From: Halisarca cf. caerulea
Lineage: Eukaryota > Porifera > Demospongiae > Chondrillida > Halisarcidae
DNA: 27,500 bases
Direction of reading: 5' to 3'
NCBI GenBank assembly: GCA_963170055.1
Contig: CAUJGJ010000397.1
Span: 7,202,501-7,230,000, forward strand
In this document: positions 9,290-19,739 of the stretch, piece by piece
How positions within the stretch are numbered: position 1 is the stretch's first letter
Layout: every line of letters begins with the position of its first letter
Position numbers and translations under genes: made by a program
The notes under the pieces: generated by a model
Seen by the model: only the letters and a program-made list of their open reading frames with translations
Databases searched by the model: none
Told to the model about the DNA's origin: nothing

Positions 9290-11690
9290 ATGGGCAGCCA
9301 TTTTTACCATATTATGCATCCCTATGCACACATATTATGGAGTAAACTACTATGTTCAAACACAGAGCATCAAAGGGGCATTGAAAAGGAAATTTTCAAA
9401 AGTGCCAGAATACCATACCATAGTAGGTTTCAACTTCCTGATGGCAGGTGCACGGAGCACAAATTTGAGGATACCATGACAGCTCAGGTGACTCCTATAT
9501 TCTGAGTCAGATCTTTGACTCAGTATACATATTCACATGCATTTGAATTTATGAATTTTTATATATGACAGGATCTTTATGAGTATGTTTTGTCAACTGG
9601 TTGTGTGGATGGAAGTTACAAAATCTACAGGATGTACCCAAAAGAAGAGATACCTATAACAGGCTCAGCAATGGTGAAGGACCTGAAGATTGGTGTTGCT
9701 GTCATTGAAAAGGTACCAGATTGGATGGGTTTCCAGGAGTTGCTCACATAGGTATACAGGTATAAACCCTGATCATGACTATGCACTGGAATCTAGGTAT
9801 ACTTGTAAATGCACAAAATTTAAAATTGACTCATTTTACTCCATGTACTAGTAATACTAGTGTTACAGTAATCGTAGCAATTAATGTATGTCTATACACA
9901 TAAAATATTCTACTATTTCCATGATGTACATGCATGCTTTATATAGCTGCATTCCCATAATCAACCATCATTGGACACAACTGATCAACATGCACTTGAT
10001 CATGTGCCACATCCCAGCCACGAACTACATTCCAGCATCCACAGCAGTGAAAGCATAAGTGCCACTCTTCTGAAAGGTAGGTCAATGACAGTAAATAATT
10101 ATAGAGTTCATACATTTTCAGAGCTGCAGGTCATAGTAGTAATATTACACACTGCAGTGTATCAACTTGATCTAATCCATACTCATGCAGCATTGATTAG
10201 TAAACTTGACCTGTATACGATAATATTCTTCGATCACACTGAATAACATTGTAATAATTATAGAGTTCATACATTTTCAGAGCTGCAGGTCATATAGTAG
10301 TAATATTACACACTGCAGCATATCACCTTGATCAGATCCATACTCATGCAGCATTGATTTGTAAACTTGACCTGTATATGAAAATATTCTTCAATTACAC
10401 TAAATAACGTTACAATGTAAAATGATCTTTGTCACTGACTACTAGTTTACATGCATGTATATGCATGTTTAGTTTCTGAGCACAATTTCATGCATGCAGC
10501 AACCATGCATGCATATGCAATCCTTGAGTGAATAGAATGAGACTGAATCAGCAGATCAGGTTATCAGATAGAGATATAATATCATGCATTATTAATTTTA
10601 TATCTTCTGTAATGCAGCTGATGAAAAATGTATTGAATTCCTGGGTACTCACAACTTTATTCCCAGAACACAGCATGAAATTGAGAGACAGACTGTATTT
10701 GATGATGTCATTTCACTATACTCCAACAAGCAATTACAAGTAGCATGTGAAAATCCAACATGGATAAAGTTCAAAGGAGAGAAGGCTGTTGATGTTGGTA
10801 GAGTGTCTAGGGATCTTTTCTCTGCTTTCTTTGAGCAGGTGTATGTGAGGCTGTTTGATGGTGCACATATGCTGCAACCTGCACTTAATCCATTCATTGA
10901 CATGGGTGTCTTCTGTACTGTTGGTGCAGTGATATCACATGCATTCCTGACAACAGGTTTTCTACCAGATCGAATCAGCTTCCCTTGCCTGGCCTCTATT
11001 TTACTTGGTCCAACTACAGCAGCACAAATATCTGACAAGCTTCTCCAGATGTCTTTTATTGAGAGCTTAAGTGCACATGAAGCTACTATTATGCTCAATG
11101 CAGCTCAGCAGAATGATTCATTTTCTGCTGATCTTGAAGCAAACATTTTCCGTATTCTTTCTTGTTATGGCTGTCGCCATTTGCCAAATCCAGGATACTT
11201 GGAAGAATTACCAGTGCAATGTGCACGTTGTGTTTTCCTCACCATGCCTGCCTCTGTCCTAGCTCTAATGCATGGTGGCATACCCCATCTTCATCTGCCT
11301 TTCTGGAAAAGTTATTCCATTGATGAGTTGCACGCTCTCCTTACATCATTGACAGTATCTGCTCAAAAGATACAGGATCTCCTTGAAGAGCCACAGTTTG
11401 CAACCCCTGAGCAAGAAACAGTATGGATGTATCTCAGCCGTCTCATTGGCATGCTGTCATATTCAGAGCTACGGGGCTTTCTCCGGTTTGTGACTGGTAG
11501 CACACTCATTATTGTGCTGACAATCATTGTCACCTTCAATCGTCTATCAGGATTGCAGAGGCATCCATTAAGCCATACCTGCACTGCCACACTGGAGCTT
11601 TTAACCTTGTACACTACAGCTACGGAGTTTTGTTCAGAATTCCGCAGCATTCTCCAGTCTGAGAGTGGATGGACAATGGACGTTGTCTAA
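9290..11690 (+). CDS. UBX-like plus HECT-domain E3 ubiquitin ligase-like gene, four exons
   Basis: Model join(9290..9487, 9572..9712, 9947..10076, 10618..11690): 1542 nt, 513 aa, with all introns GT-AG and phases agreeing. Residues about 37-95 (IPYHSRFQLPDGRCTEHKF...DLYEYVLS) look like a UBX ubiquitin-like fold. A Ser/His-rich linker encoded by exon 3 follows. Residues about 157-513 form a HECT domain: RQTVFDDVISLY, IKFKGEKAVDVGRVSRDLFSAFF, the C-lobe SELRGFLRFVTGS, and LSHTC with the catalytic Cys at about residue 478 (codon 11580-11582). The family should transfer ubiquitin through a Cys thioester. The closest relatives from memory are the G2E3-like HECT proteins expanded in marine invertebrates. 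The ATG at 9290 is the first in frame, but the N-terminal 30 residues look unlike a domain and earlier exons are possible. Confidence 0.75.
10094..10411. repeat. tandem duplication, period 159 bp, in HECT-gene intron 3
   Basis: Copy 1 begins AATAATTATAGAG at 10094 and copy 2 at 10253. Both contain the same blocks (CATTTTCAGAGCTGCAGGTCAT, ACACACTGCAG, CTCATGCAGCATTGATT, AAACTTGACCTGTATA) with scattered substitutions. The duplication makes up most of the 541-nt intron. Confidence 0.9.
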
Positions 11691-12512
11691 AGCATTATTC
11701 TGCTTTCATACATACGACATGTGTGTATGTAGTCATCATGCATTAGGATAAGTATGAATTTTTAATTGATTTTAGATACATTAATATTGGTGATCTGAAG
11801 CATTGTGAGTTTCTAGAATCTGTTTATGTCTACAGGGTCAGACTGATTTAGTTTTTTTTTCTCACTTTTTTGCAATGCTGCAATTACTATCTTATTATAA
11901 TGGAGGTAGGCCGATTTTTTGTTCGCACTAATCTAACCAGCCGTGCAAAGAATTCGCAGCAGACTTTTACCAACGTTCCTAGCGCTATTCAGTGGGTGAC
12001 CTTGAAGGGGTTTCTCTCCGTTTGCTTGCGAAATGAAGGATTTTAGAAATTTGCCCGTACTTGGCTACGAGGCGCCATATTTAGTTTACGATCGAAAGTG
12101 GACAAATATATACGGTTTTTCCTTTACAACCCTTTGTCCGGTAACTCCTCCTAGGAAAAGAAAGCGATCACTTTATGGCCACCTTAGATTATCGATATGA
12201 CAGTCTGAGAGTGATATTAACTATATAGTGGAAAATGGTCTCTTCGCAAAACGTGAGCGGCTATAACCTGCCTCGGGGAAATCGGCCATTTTCAACAATG
12301 TGTGCAATATACGGAATTTTTCGGGGAATACACGATACGCTGCGTTGACACGCATGGGTGGCAAAACTTGAACATTCTACAAAATAACTGATTCATAAGC
12401 ACGACAGAAACCACACATAGTCAAAGAATATTAGGCTATAACACCAATGCAACAAGTATGTGTGGCACAATACTCTAATTCTATCCATATAGCAATTTGC
12501 AGTGGGATGTGA
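11691..12512. other. unannotated intergenic stretch
   Basis: No gene, RNA or mobile element recognised. Short inverted matches such as GAAAATGG (12232) / CCATTTTC (12286) are too small to call. Confidence 0.4.
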
Positions 12513-12513
12513 T

Positions 12514-12560
<47 letters not shown>

Positions 12561-12761
12561 ACGGCATGCGTGTGTATATGGTGTGTGTGCATGCGTGCAT
12601 GTGTGTGTACGTGTGTGGGGGAAGGGAGGGAGGGAGGGAGAAACAAAAGGGGGAAGGAGGGAGGGAGAGAGGTGTGTGTATGTGTGTATGCATGTGGGGG
12701 AAGGGGGAGGGAGGGAGTGAAGGAGGGAGGGAGAGAGATGTGTGAGTTGTGTACGTGCCTA

Positions 12762-12818
<57 letters not shown>

Positions 12819-13425
12819 TGTAAGTGTGTATGTGTGTACATGTGGTGTGTGTATGCGTGTGTGTGTGTGTATGTGTGTGTGTGTGTGTGTGTTTGTGCGT
12901 GCGTGTGCATGTGTTTGTGTGTGCATGTGTTTGTGCATTTGTGTGTGTGTGTGTGTGCGTGTGCGTGTGTGTGTGTGTATGCATGTGTTTGCGTGTGCGT
13001 GCATGCATGTGTGTGACATGTGTGTGTATGTGTGTGGTGTGTGTGTGTATTTGTGAGAGAGGAAGAAAGAAAGAGAGATGGAGGAAGGGTGAGAGAGAAG
13101 GGGGAGGGAAGGAGGGAGAGAGAGGTATGAGAGGCGTGTGTGCATGTGTACGTGTGTATGTGTGTACGTGTGTGGAGGGAGGGAGAAAAGGAAGGGGGAA
13201 GGAGGGAGAGAGGAAGAGGTGTGACAGGTGTGTGTATGTGTGTATATATGTGCCCGTGCACATGCGTGCATGTGTGTGGTGTGTATAAGTGTGTATGTGA
13301 GTAAATGTGTACATGGTGTGTGTGTGTGTGTGTGTGTGCACGTGTGTATGTGTGTGTGTGTGTGTGCACGCGTGTGTGTGTGTGTGTGTGCACGCGTGTG
13401 TGTGTGTGTGTGTGAGTGTACATGT
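12513..13425. repeat. compound (TG)n / (GGGA)n satellite
   Basis: More than 900 bp of TG-rich DNA interrupted by purine-rich GGGA/GGAA blocks (about 12617-12670, 12697-12737, 13057-13130, 13173-13220). The plus strand is almost free of C. Long Cys/Val and His/Thr ORFs here come from the repeat. Confidence 0.95.
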
Positions 13426-13620
13426 GATACTTAAAGCAGATTTGAAGCAATTTTGAATGCAAAAACTGCACTTTATGTCACTACTATACACTTGACATAA
13501 GAGTTGCACCCGTGTTACTAACTAACTAGCTTACTATGAGCTTATTCTTGATATAGACATTACACTCAAATAGATTGATTAATTCACTTAATACAACCTC
13601 TTCACTTGATATAAGGGTTG

Positions 13621-14906
13621 CAGGCCCGTAGGCAGGGGGGGTTCGAGGGGTGCGAACGCACCCCCCCCCCCGTTTGGAAACTGTGAGTTCCACCTGGTAG
13701 GTAGTACTGTAGTCTAGGGTCGTAGTCAAGCTCACCAGATTCTCAACAGTGTGACAACTTTTGACTTCATTGTTGTATTTTTGATAGTATATCACTATCT
13801 ATCTCATCTTTCTGGAGTAACTGTGCAGTTACAAAGTACCACTCTAGACATCATAGAGGCACATAGCATGATTGACAGCACCAAAGCAGTTTACAAAGAA
13901 GAACGGCAGAATGTTGATGCCCAATTCCAGATTATCTATGACCATGCTGTGCGAATGGCTGAAAAGGTATCTGTCATTCCTACTATGCCACAACAAACGA
14001 AAAGGCAGCAATATCGGAGCAGTGCCCCTGCAGAGTCAGTGATTGACTATTACAGAAAGAATGTTGCTGTTCCTTTCATTGATCACATTATCGCAAATCT
14101 TGATAGGCGTTTCTCAGTGCTTGCTGTAACAGCATCATCTCTTCTTGGCCTTGTCCCCTCCCTGATTTGTACCAAGGAGCCAGACATAGCTGCTGCCATT
14201 CAGATGTACCACAATGATCTGCCTTCGCCTGAGCTTGTTCCACAAGAGATCCTCCGATGGAAGAGACAATTCATGAATATTGCAGTGGCAGATAGGCCAA
14301 GTACACTATCAGCTGCTTTGAAGGAATGCAATTCAATGTACTTTCCCAACATCAGGATCCTGTTGCAGCTGATATGCACCCTTCCTGTAACATCATGCGA
14401 ATGTGAATGCAGCGGCAGCACACTCAGACGTCTCAATACATACATGTGTGCATCAATGACCCAAGAGCGATTGACATCTCTCGCACTCATGCACATTCAT
14501 TATGATCATACTATTAACCATGATGAAGTTGTTGATATTTTTGCACGCGTGCACCCTAGGAGAATGGAATTGGACTCTTTAATTATCTAAGCGTAAGCCA
14601 TTGTGCTAATTAATCATAACATGTAAATGTTACTGTAATAAATTGAATGCACTTTGTTTATCTCATTCTGTTTTATATATAGCTATAGGTGTTTTGGGTT
14701 ATATTTGTTATATAATATGGTATTGTACTAATAGTCTATATATGCTCTGTATGAGATTTTGCAATAACAATAGTCAAGCACTGCACATGTACATGTGTTG
14801 CTCGCATACGCAAGTGCAAAATATTGAGGGGCTGTCGTTTCCGTAGCTGGGAGTTCCACTTTTGCTATGAAGAACCCACCCATTTCCCAACCACCCTACG
14901 GCCCTG
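13621..14906 (+). mobile_element. short hAT element with terminal inverted repeats
   Basis: The left end is CAGGCCCGTAGGCAGG (13621-13636); the reverse complement of the right end (14906-14891) is CAGGGCCGTAGGGTGG, matching 13 of 16. GGGTTGCA occurs at 13615-13622 and 14907-14914, an 8-bp direct repeat of the length hAT elements make, although it overlaps the first two bases of the left TIR. A subterminal palindrome GGGGTGCG-AA-CGCACCCC lies at 13647-13664, then a C-run. The interior keeps only the C-terminal part of a hAT transposase, so the copy looks internally deleted. Confidence 0.75.
13718..14590 (+). pseudogene. hAT transposase, C-terminal portion (P52rIPK/ZMYM-like)
   Basis: The open frame runs from after TAG 13715-13717 to TAA 14588-14590. 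No N-terminal DNA-binding or DDE core precedes it. The visible part starts HQILNSVTTFDFIVVFL, includes QSTTLDIIEA, and ends with the hAT dimerisation region: YFPNIRILLQLICTLPV, CECECSGSTLRRL, QERLTSLALMHIH. These match the P52rIPK/ZMYM1-like branch of hAT proteins. A polypyrimidine-poor AG at 13716-13717 could be a splice acceptor joining a lost upstream exon. Where a Ser-Phe pair often follows the CER motif of this family, CECSGSTLRRL is seen, so the region has diverged. Confidence 0.75.
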
Positions 14907-14926
14907 GGGTTGCATCCGCCACCCAA

Positions 14927-14967
14927 ACTAGGGGTGAAGGCGGCCTTCGGCTGCCTTCACCCCTAGT
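14927..14967. repeat. near-perfect hairpin next to the hAT right end
   Basis: Arms ACTAGGGGTGAAGGC (14927-14941) and its exact reverse complement (14953-14967). The 11-nt centre can add four more pairs, leaving a 3-nt loop. It lies 13 nt after the hAT target repeat. Confidence 0.9.
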
Positions 14968-15297
14968 ACCTTCAATTACAGTGTGTATTATGTTCCATTC
15001 AACGGAAAAACTTTTAGAATAGATATAGTCTTTACTATTGCTAAACTGTTCGTGTTTGGTACAAGACTAATAAGCATTGGGTTTTGGAATAGTTCAACTT
15101 TGTGTTTATATGGCCAATCAAACATTAATTTTATGGACTCAATATAATTATATAACTATATTATAGGCTTGTTATCACATATATTATGATTATTATGTCC
15201 TATAATTTGAATTATATTAAATATTATATTTTCTTTATTGCTAATAATACGGTTTGAAAAGAACATTTAGTATACTCAGTGCATACACGACATTATA
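14968..15297. other. AT-rich stretch without a recognised feature
   Basis: No ORF, RNA or inverted-end element seen; mostly A/T runs. Confidence 0.4.
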
Positions 15298-15298
15298 C

Positions 15299-15360
<62 letters not shown>

Positions 15361-15367
15361 TTATGTT

Positions 15368-15398
<31 letters not shown>

Positions 15399-15400
15399 AT
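15298..15400. repeat. (TG)n microsatellite
   Basis: TG dinucleotides with a few TTTG and TATG interruptions. Confidence 0.95.
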
Positions 15401-15511
15401 TTTATATATATGGAATGGAATGCCAATGACTACACAGAATTTCAAAGTGTGTGCATAATATAATCCCCAGCATAAGATTGGGAATGTCCATTGCATGTAT
15501 GTTATCTGGTA

Positions 15512-15690
15512 CAGTAGAACCTCGCAATAAGACCACCCCGGAAATAAGACCACCTCAGAATTAAGACCATTTTGTTGCAGTCCGGAATTTCTCCTATAGT
15601 TTTACATGGAAATTAGTTTCAGAATAAAGACCACATTTTACTTCTAGATGTCAAAACCTCACAATTAAGACCACTTATTTGTGGATACTG
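15512..15690. mobile_element. Tigger/pogo-like terminal fragment
   Basis: Starts CAGTAGAACCTCGCAATAAG after a TA dinucleotide (15510-15511), as pogo/Tigger inverted repeats do. It is followed by repeats of ATTAAGACCA-type units at about 15540-15680. The opposite end was not found, so this is a fragment or a MITE with a degraded right end. Confidence 0.45.
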
Positions 15691-15850
15691 CTGTATTCTG
15701 TGGACATTAGGCTCTGAAATGACGACATCAGTAGAAAGAGATGGTAAACTTGGGTTAAATATCGTAATGGAGTAACAATAAAAGAGCTCGAGGTGTGATG
15801 GTACAATTTTTGGGCCGCTGGAAGGCGACCCTATATTGTTTTTACTTTCA

Positions 15851-15911
15851 CCGGAAGTGTCCGGAACGTCCGGAACGATGTCAATATATATATATGTCAA
15901 CAACATGGCGG
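15851..15911 (+). promoter_or_regulatory. promoter-like block: ETS site and YY1-like motif
   Basis: CCGGAAGTG (15851-15859) is an ETS/GABP consensus, followed by a TCCGGAACG doublet, a TA-rich element (15882-15896) and AACATGGCGGAC around 15902-15913 (YY1-like ATGGCGG). In animals this arrangement is common just upstream of, or at, TATA-less housekeeping start sites. It would drive transcription toward the exon-like segments from 16263 on. Confidence 0.35.
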
Positions 15912-16262
15912 ACTTTTAGGTGGTAGTCGAAGTCGTTGGTATTATTCAGTGAATTTTGTGTCTTTGCTTCTGTTTTCGTCAACGAAGAATCTTTAAGACC
16001 TAAAGATTTGTATTGAGAGTTAATCACGAAGATTCAACTCGCTCCAACAATTTCCGTGGGCCTTCAATTTTGAGAGGTAGAGCGAGTGGTTTAAAGTTGT
16101 TGTCTTCGTTTTAGAAGTTGTGAAAGGACTCGAAAACTGACGAAAGCTGTTAAGCCGCCTCATCTAACAAGGAAGAGAACTTTGACGAAGCATTTAGGAC
16201 AGAAACATTCTTGGAAGGATGATTGTACTGAGACATTGTACCTTACGCTACCTCGGAATTCC

Positions 16263-16302
16263 ATGGAAACGAAGAAAAGGCTAAAGAAAGCTTCGGAAAC
16301 AG
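16263..16302 (+). other. exon-like segment A (ATG to GTAAG donor)
   Basis: ATG at 16263, 13 codons rich in Lys, then ACAG|GTAAGATGAG donor (GT 16303-16304). The frame is open upstream to about 16095 without an ATG. A diverged copy occurs at 16574-16617. Confidence 0.3.
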
Positions 16303-16573
16303 GTAAGATGAGTGTGGAAAGCCTTTTGTCTTTTAGTTAACCATTATGGAGTACTTGAACGCTCATGTGAAAGTGTTTTAACGACGTTTAGTATGAGCAG
16401 GTCTTTAATAAAATAGTTTCTCAATGTGTTTTCGTGGATATGTTGGCGTACGTGTGTGTTATCTTGTGTATGTGTGTTTGCTTAGGTCCTCTAACCATAG
16501 ATACTATGGTTCAACACGTCAGAGAATAGGACGCAGATGTTTGGATGAGAAGAAAACCTTTGAACCGCGAAGT

Positions 16574-16617
16574 ATGGAAACAACGGGAAGATCCAAAGAA
16601 GTTTGGAGAACAGGCAG
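16574..16617 (+). other. exon-like segment B, diverged duplicate of A
   Basis: ATGGAAAC start and GCAG|GTAAGATGAG donor (GT 16618-16619), like segment A about 315 bp upstream. The sequence after each donor also matches in blocks (TTTAGTATGAGCAGG / TTTAGTGAGAGCAGG, TTTTCGTGGATATGTT / TTTTTGGATATGTT). The phase is 2 here and 1 in copy A. Confidence 0.3.
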
Positions 16618-16819
16618 GTAAGATGAGAGATGAAAGCTCTGTTTGGAATTAGCAAACTGTTTTCGAACGGTTGAACTTGTATGACAAGTGTTTCGGTGAG
16701 GTTTAGTGAGAGCAGGCCTTCAGTGAAAAAGAATTTCTTCAAGTAGTTTTTTGGATATGTTCGCGTTTGTGTATGTTAGCGTAGATGTTGTATACTATGT
16801 ACCCGTATCTATGTTGTTT

Positions 16820-16820
16820 G

Positions 16821-16851
<31 letters not shown>

Positions 16852-17065
16852 ATTGAGTATGTATGGTGTTTGTGTGTGTGTGTTTGATACAACATATAGT
16901 AGCATGCTGTAGTGGAACCAGGTATGTAGTGAAGAAGTTCCACTGTGTGTGTGTGTGTGCTTTTGTGGTTTCATTGATTATTGTTCTTTCTTTTCATGTT
17001 CAGAATATAGACTAAAGCATTGTTTCTGAAGGCCTTTGGTGAAATTGTAAGTGTTTATTTGGATA

Positions 17066-17133
<68 letters not shown>

Positions 17134-17345
17134 ATTGAGTATGTATGGTGTTTGTGTGTGTGTGTTTGATACAACATATAGTAGCATGCTGTAGTGGAAC
17201 CAGGTATGTAGTGAAGAAGTTCCACTGTGTGTGTGTGTGTGCTTTTGTGGTTTCATTGATTATTGTTCTTTCTTTTCATGTTCAGAATATAGACTAAAGT
17301 ATTGTTTCTGAAGGCCTTTGGTGAAATTGTAAGTGTTTATTTGGA

Positions 17346-17410
<65 letters not shown>

Positions 17411-17617
17411 CCTATTTGCAATCACTTGATACACCACATTGGTTATAGTACCATGCTGAAGTGGAACCAGGTGTGTAGAGAAGAGGTTCGGCTGTGTGTG
17501 TGTATGTATGTGTCCTTTTGTGGTTTCATTGTTTATTGTTCTTTCTTTTCATGTTCAGAATATAGACTGAAGTACTGATTCTGAAGACCTTTGGTGAAAT
17601 TGTAAGTGTATATTTGG

Positions 17618-17620
<3 letters not shown>
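16820..17620 (+). repeat. three tandem units of about 280 bp with TG tracts and a 43-nt exon-like core
   Basis: Units contain, in order, a TG tract, TTTGATACAACATATAGTAG, a GGAACCAGGT block, TTCTTTCTTTTCATGTTCAG, a 43-nt core and GTAAGTG. The cores are at 17004-17046, 17286-17328 and 17559-17601 (spacing 282 and 273). Units 1 and 2 are nearly identical over about 220 bp; unit 3 is diverged. Each core is bounded by a good acceptor and donor consensus but has stops in all three frames. Confidence 0.9.
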
Positions 17621-17677
<57 letters not shown>

Positions 17678-17707
17678 TTGTGTGTGTGTGTACATGCATG
17701 CGTATGT

Positions 17708-17770
<63 letters not shown>
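17604..17770. repeat. (TG)n microsatellite
   Basis: Long TG tract with a short TACATGCATGCGTATG interruption. A further TG tract lies at 17912-17944. Confidence 0.95.
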
Positions 17771-17775
<5 letters not shown>

Positions 17776-17910
17776 TAGCTATCCCATAATGTCTTCCATA
17801 TTACACAAAATTTAGAAATCTCAATTTGCCCCCTATCCCCTAATTGTGTATGCAGCCCTGATGTGTACCTCTATTAATGTATGTGTCTTCAGTGGTTGTG
17901 GAGGGTGCAT

Positions 17911-17944
<34 letters not shown>

Positions 17945-17947
<3 letters not shown>

Positions 17948-19403
17948 ACGATTATGAATTATCAGGGTCTATTTATTTACACTGCTCTATTTTTACTTCG
18001 GTTCTCGTAGGAACTCTCCAAGCTTGACAACTCGGCCCTTGACAGAAAGAAAAACAGAGATGGGAAGAAATATAACGTATTCTAGTGGACATGACGCTTT
18101 TTTAACATTCCTTTTTACCATGATTTTTGGTTTGAACCTTATGTTTTTCAAAGTACTTGCCTGCAATTATATATCTGTATCTGATTCGACAAAAAGCAGA
18201 CCAACTTGTCGCGGCGTAGTAGTATTATGTAGACCTATTAAGGCCGAATGCAGCGTAAAGGTGCTAAGGGACGTACCATTAAATTTGACGATAATTCTTG
18301 TGCCTGATTTTGTTCAAGACTCAGTACTACAGTAACTGTATACTATTAGTGTGGATATATAACTGTACGTCGCACTCCACGATTCACAAAATTTTACTCT
18401 TACAGTTGGAACGCCTGACAAATGCATAATATATCCGGAAAACATAAAGACCTTATCTTCTTGAACAAAATACAGGAAGTAAAGGAAATGGAAACACGGG
18501 CAACTAATAGATATAGACTGGTTTTAGTGCGGGATTCTCAAAACTGCATGTTTAACTTAGTGATTTGCAATATTGTTAACTCTGAGTCAAAAGATTTATG
18601 GCTGAAGCCTCATTAACAAGTAAAGGTGAGAATAAAATGCTATAGCATGCAATATATTAACAGCATTTGCCTAAGCCTAATATATACATTGTATAGCTGC
18701 TTGTGATTTACCTCAAAATAAATGTGTGATAACTTGCAGAGAGTTAATATTATTTAATTTATAATTATTAACTGTTACAGTAACTGCTGACACATGGAAT
18801 TTAACAGAGTTGAATGGGATTAATGCCTGTATCTGTAGCCCTGCAGAACTCATCTAGGTGGGTAGAAGCTGGTGGCGGTTAAAGACAAGCATGTTAGTGC
18901 ACATGCATGGTTAAGAAAACATGTACAGCGCGGGACTGTATATATATATTGGATCATGATTGCAGGAATTATTGCCTCTCTTGGTTCAGTTGTAACTGCT
19001 GTATGTTTCATTCTTTTCTTTTTTTCCTGCCTCTTGGCGTGAAAGGGGTGGGGGTGGGTGTTGACCCCCAGATGCAAAGTATATATATATGTCAGGGGGA
19101 AGCTACCATGCACGTGCACTCTGACACCATATGTCGGGTACTATACTTTGCATGCATGCATGGGTGGGGTGGGGAAGCACCTGTGCATGGGTTGCCCTGC
19201 ACCCCCCTTAAGTCCTGATCACCCTCGTAGGTACTAAGTTAGGATAGATAGATTGTATGGTTTGTATCTAAATAGAAGGGCTCATTTAAATTAATTATAC
19301 ATTGGACGGAAGATGCAAGACATTAGCATCAATTTATTATGCAATTGACAATTTGTGTACTATATTAATTCAATAATCCAGATAATTCAAAGGTGCTTTT
19401 CAG
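17945..19403. other. unresolved region with possible exon pieces
   Basis: Two short ORFs (18024-18335 and 18422-18616) have no recognisable domain. Acceptor-like sites occur at 18017-18018 (TCTCGTAG|GAACTC) and 18404 (CTTACAG|TTGGAA), but no phase-consistent chain could be built. The rest is AT-rich with CATGCATG-type palindromes. Confidence 0.3.
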
Positions 19404-19489
19404 CACCCCAAACCCTAATGGAGAAGACTTTGTGCTCTGTAGCACTCCACAGAGGAACAGGCCAAAGACTATAATAGCATTTGATGAAG
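19404..19489 (+). CDS. exon-like segment of an unidentified plus-strand gene
   Basis: Acceptor GTGCTTTTCAG (AG 19402-19403), 86 nt open in one frame (PNGEDFVLCSTPQRNRPKTI), donor AAG|GTAATT. It begins in phase 2 and ends in phase 1. A second acceptor (TATTCCAG, AG 19606-19607) opens a compatible phase-1 frame starting ESPTRNEGTHVG that runs to a TGA near 19739. No domain recognised; the link to later exons is not certain. Confidence 0.35.
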
Positions 19490-19739
19490 GTAATTTACTA
19501 CTAAAAATCTTAGTCAGGTTAATACTAGCTATTACAGCTTTATCACAATAGTAGATATTAATAATGTCGATAAAATGTAGATGATGATGAAATCACATGT
19601 ATTCCAGAAAGTCCCACAAGAAATGAAGGAACGCATGTGGGACATGTCCATAAACTTGAAATCTCAGTGGAGGCGCTAATTAGAAAGAATTTCGCGACTT
19701 TAGATGGCTTCGCGACGAAATGTCATGTGACCAGCCTGT

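Noticed and set aside
10649..11098. Minus-strand 149-aa ORF
   Set aside because: Antisense shadow of the HECT exon.
12431..13509. Minus-strand ORFs of about 340 aa rich in His and Thr
   Set aside because: Translation of (CA)n; no domain, no non-repeat coding part.
17004..17601. 43-nt cores as coding exons (three copies total 129 nt, a multiple of three)
   Set aside because: Each core has a stop in all three frames, so inclusion cannot extend a protein.
18024..18616. Two ORFs (103 and 64 aa) as genes
   Set aside because: No recognisable motif, ordinary length for chance ORFs; left as unresolved sequence.
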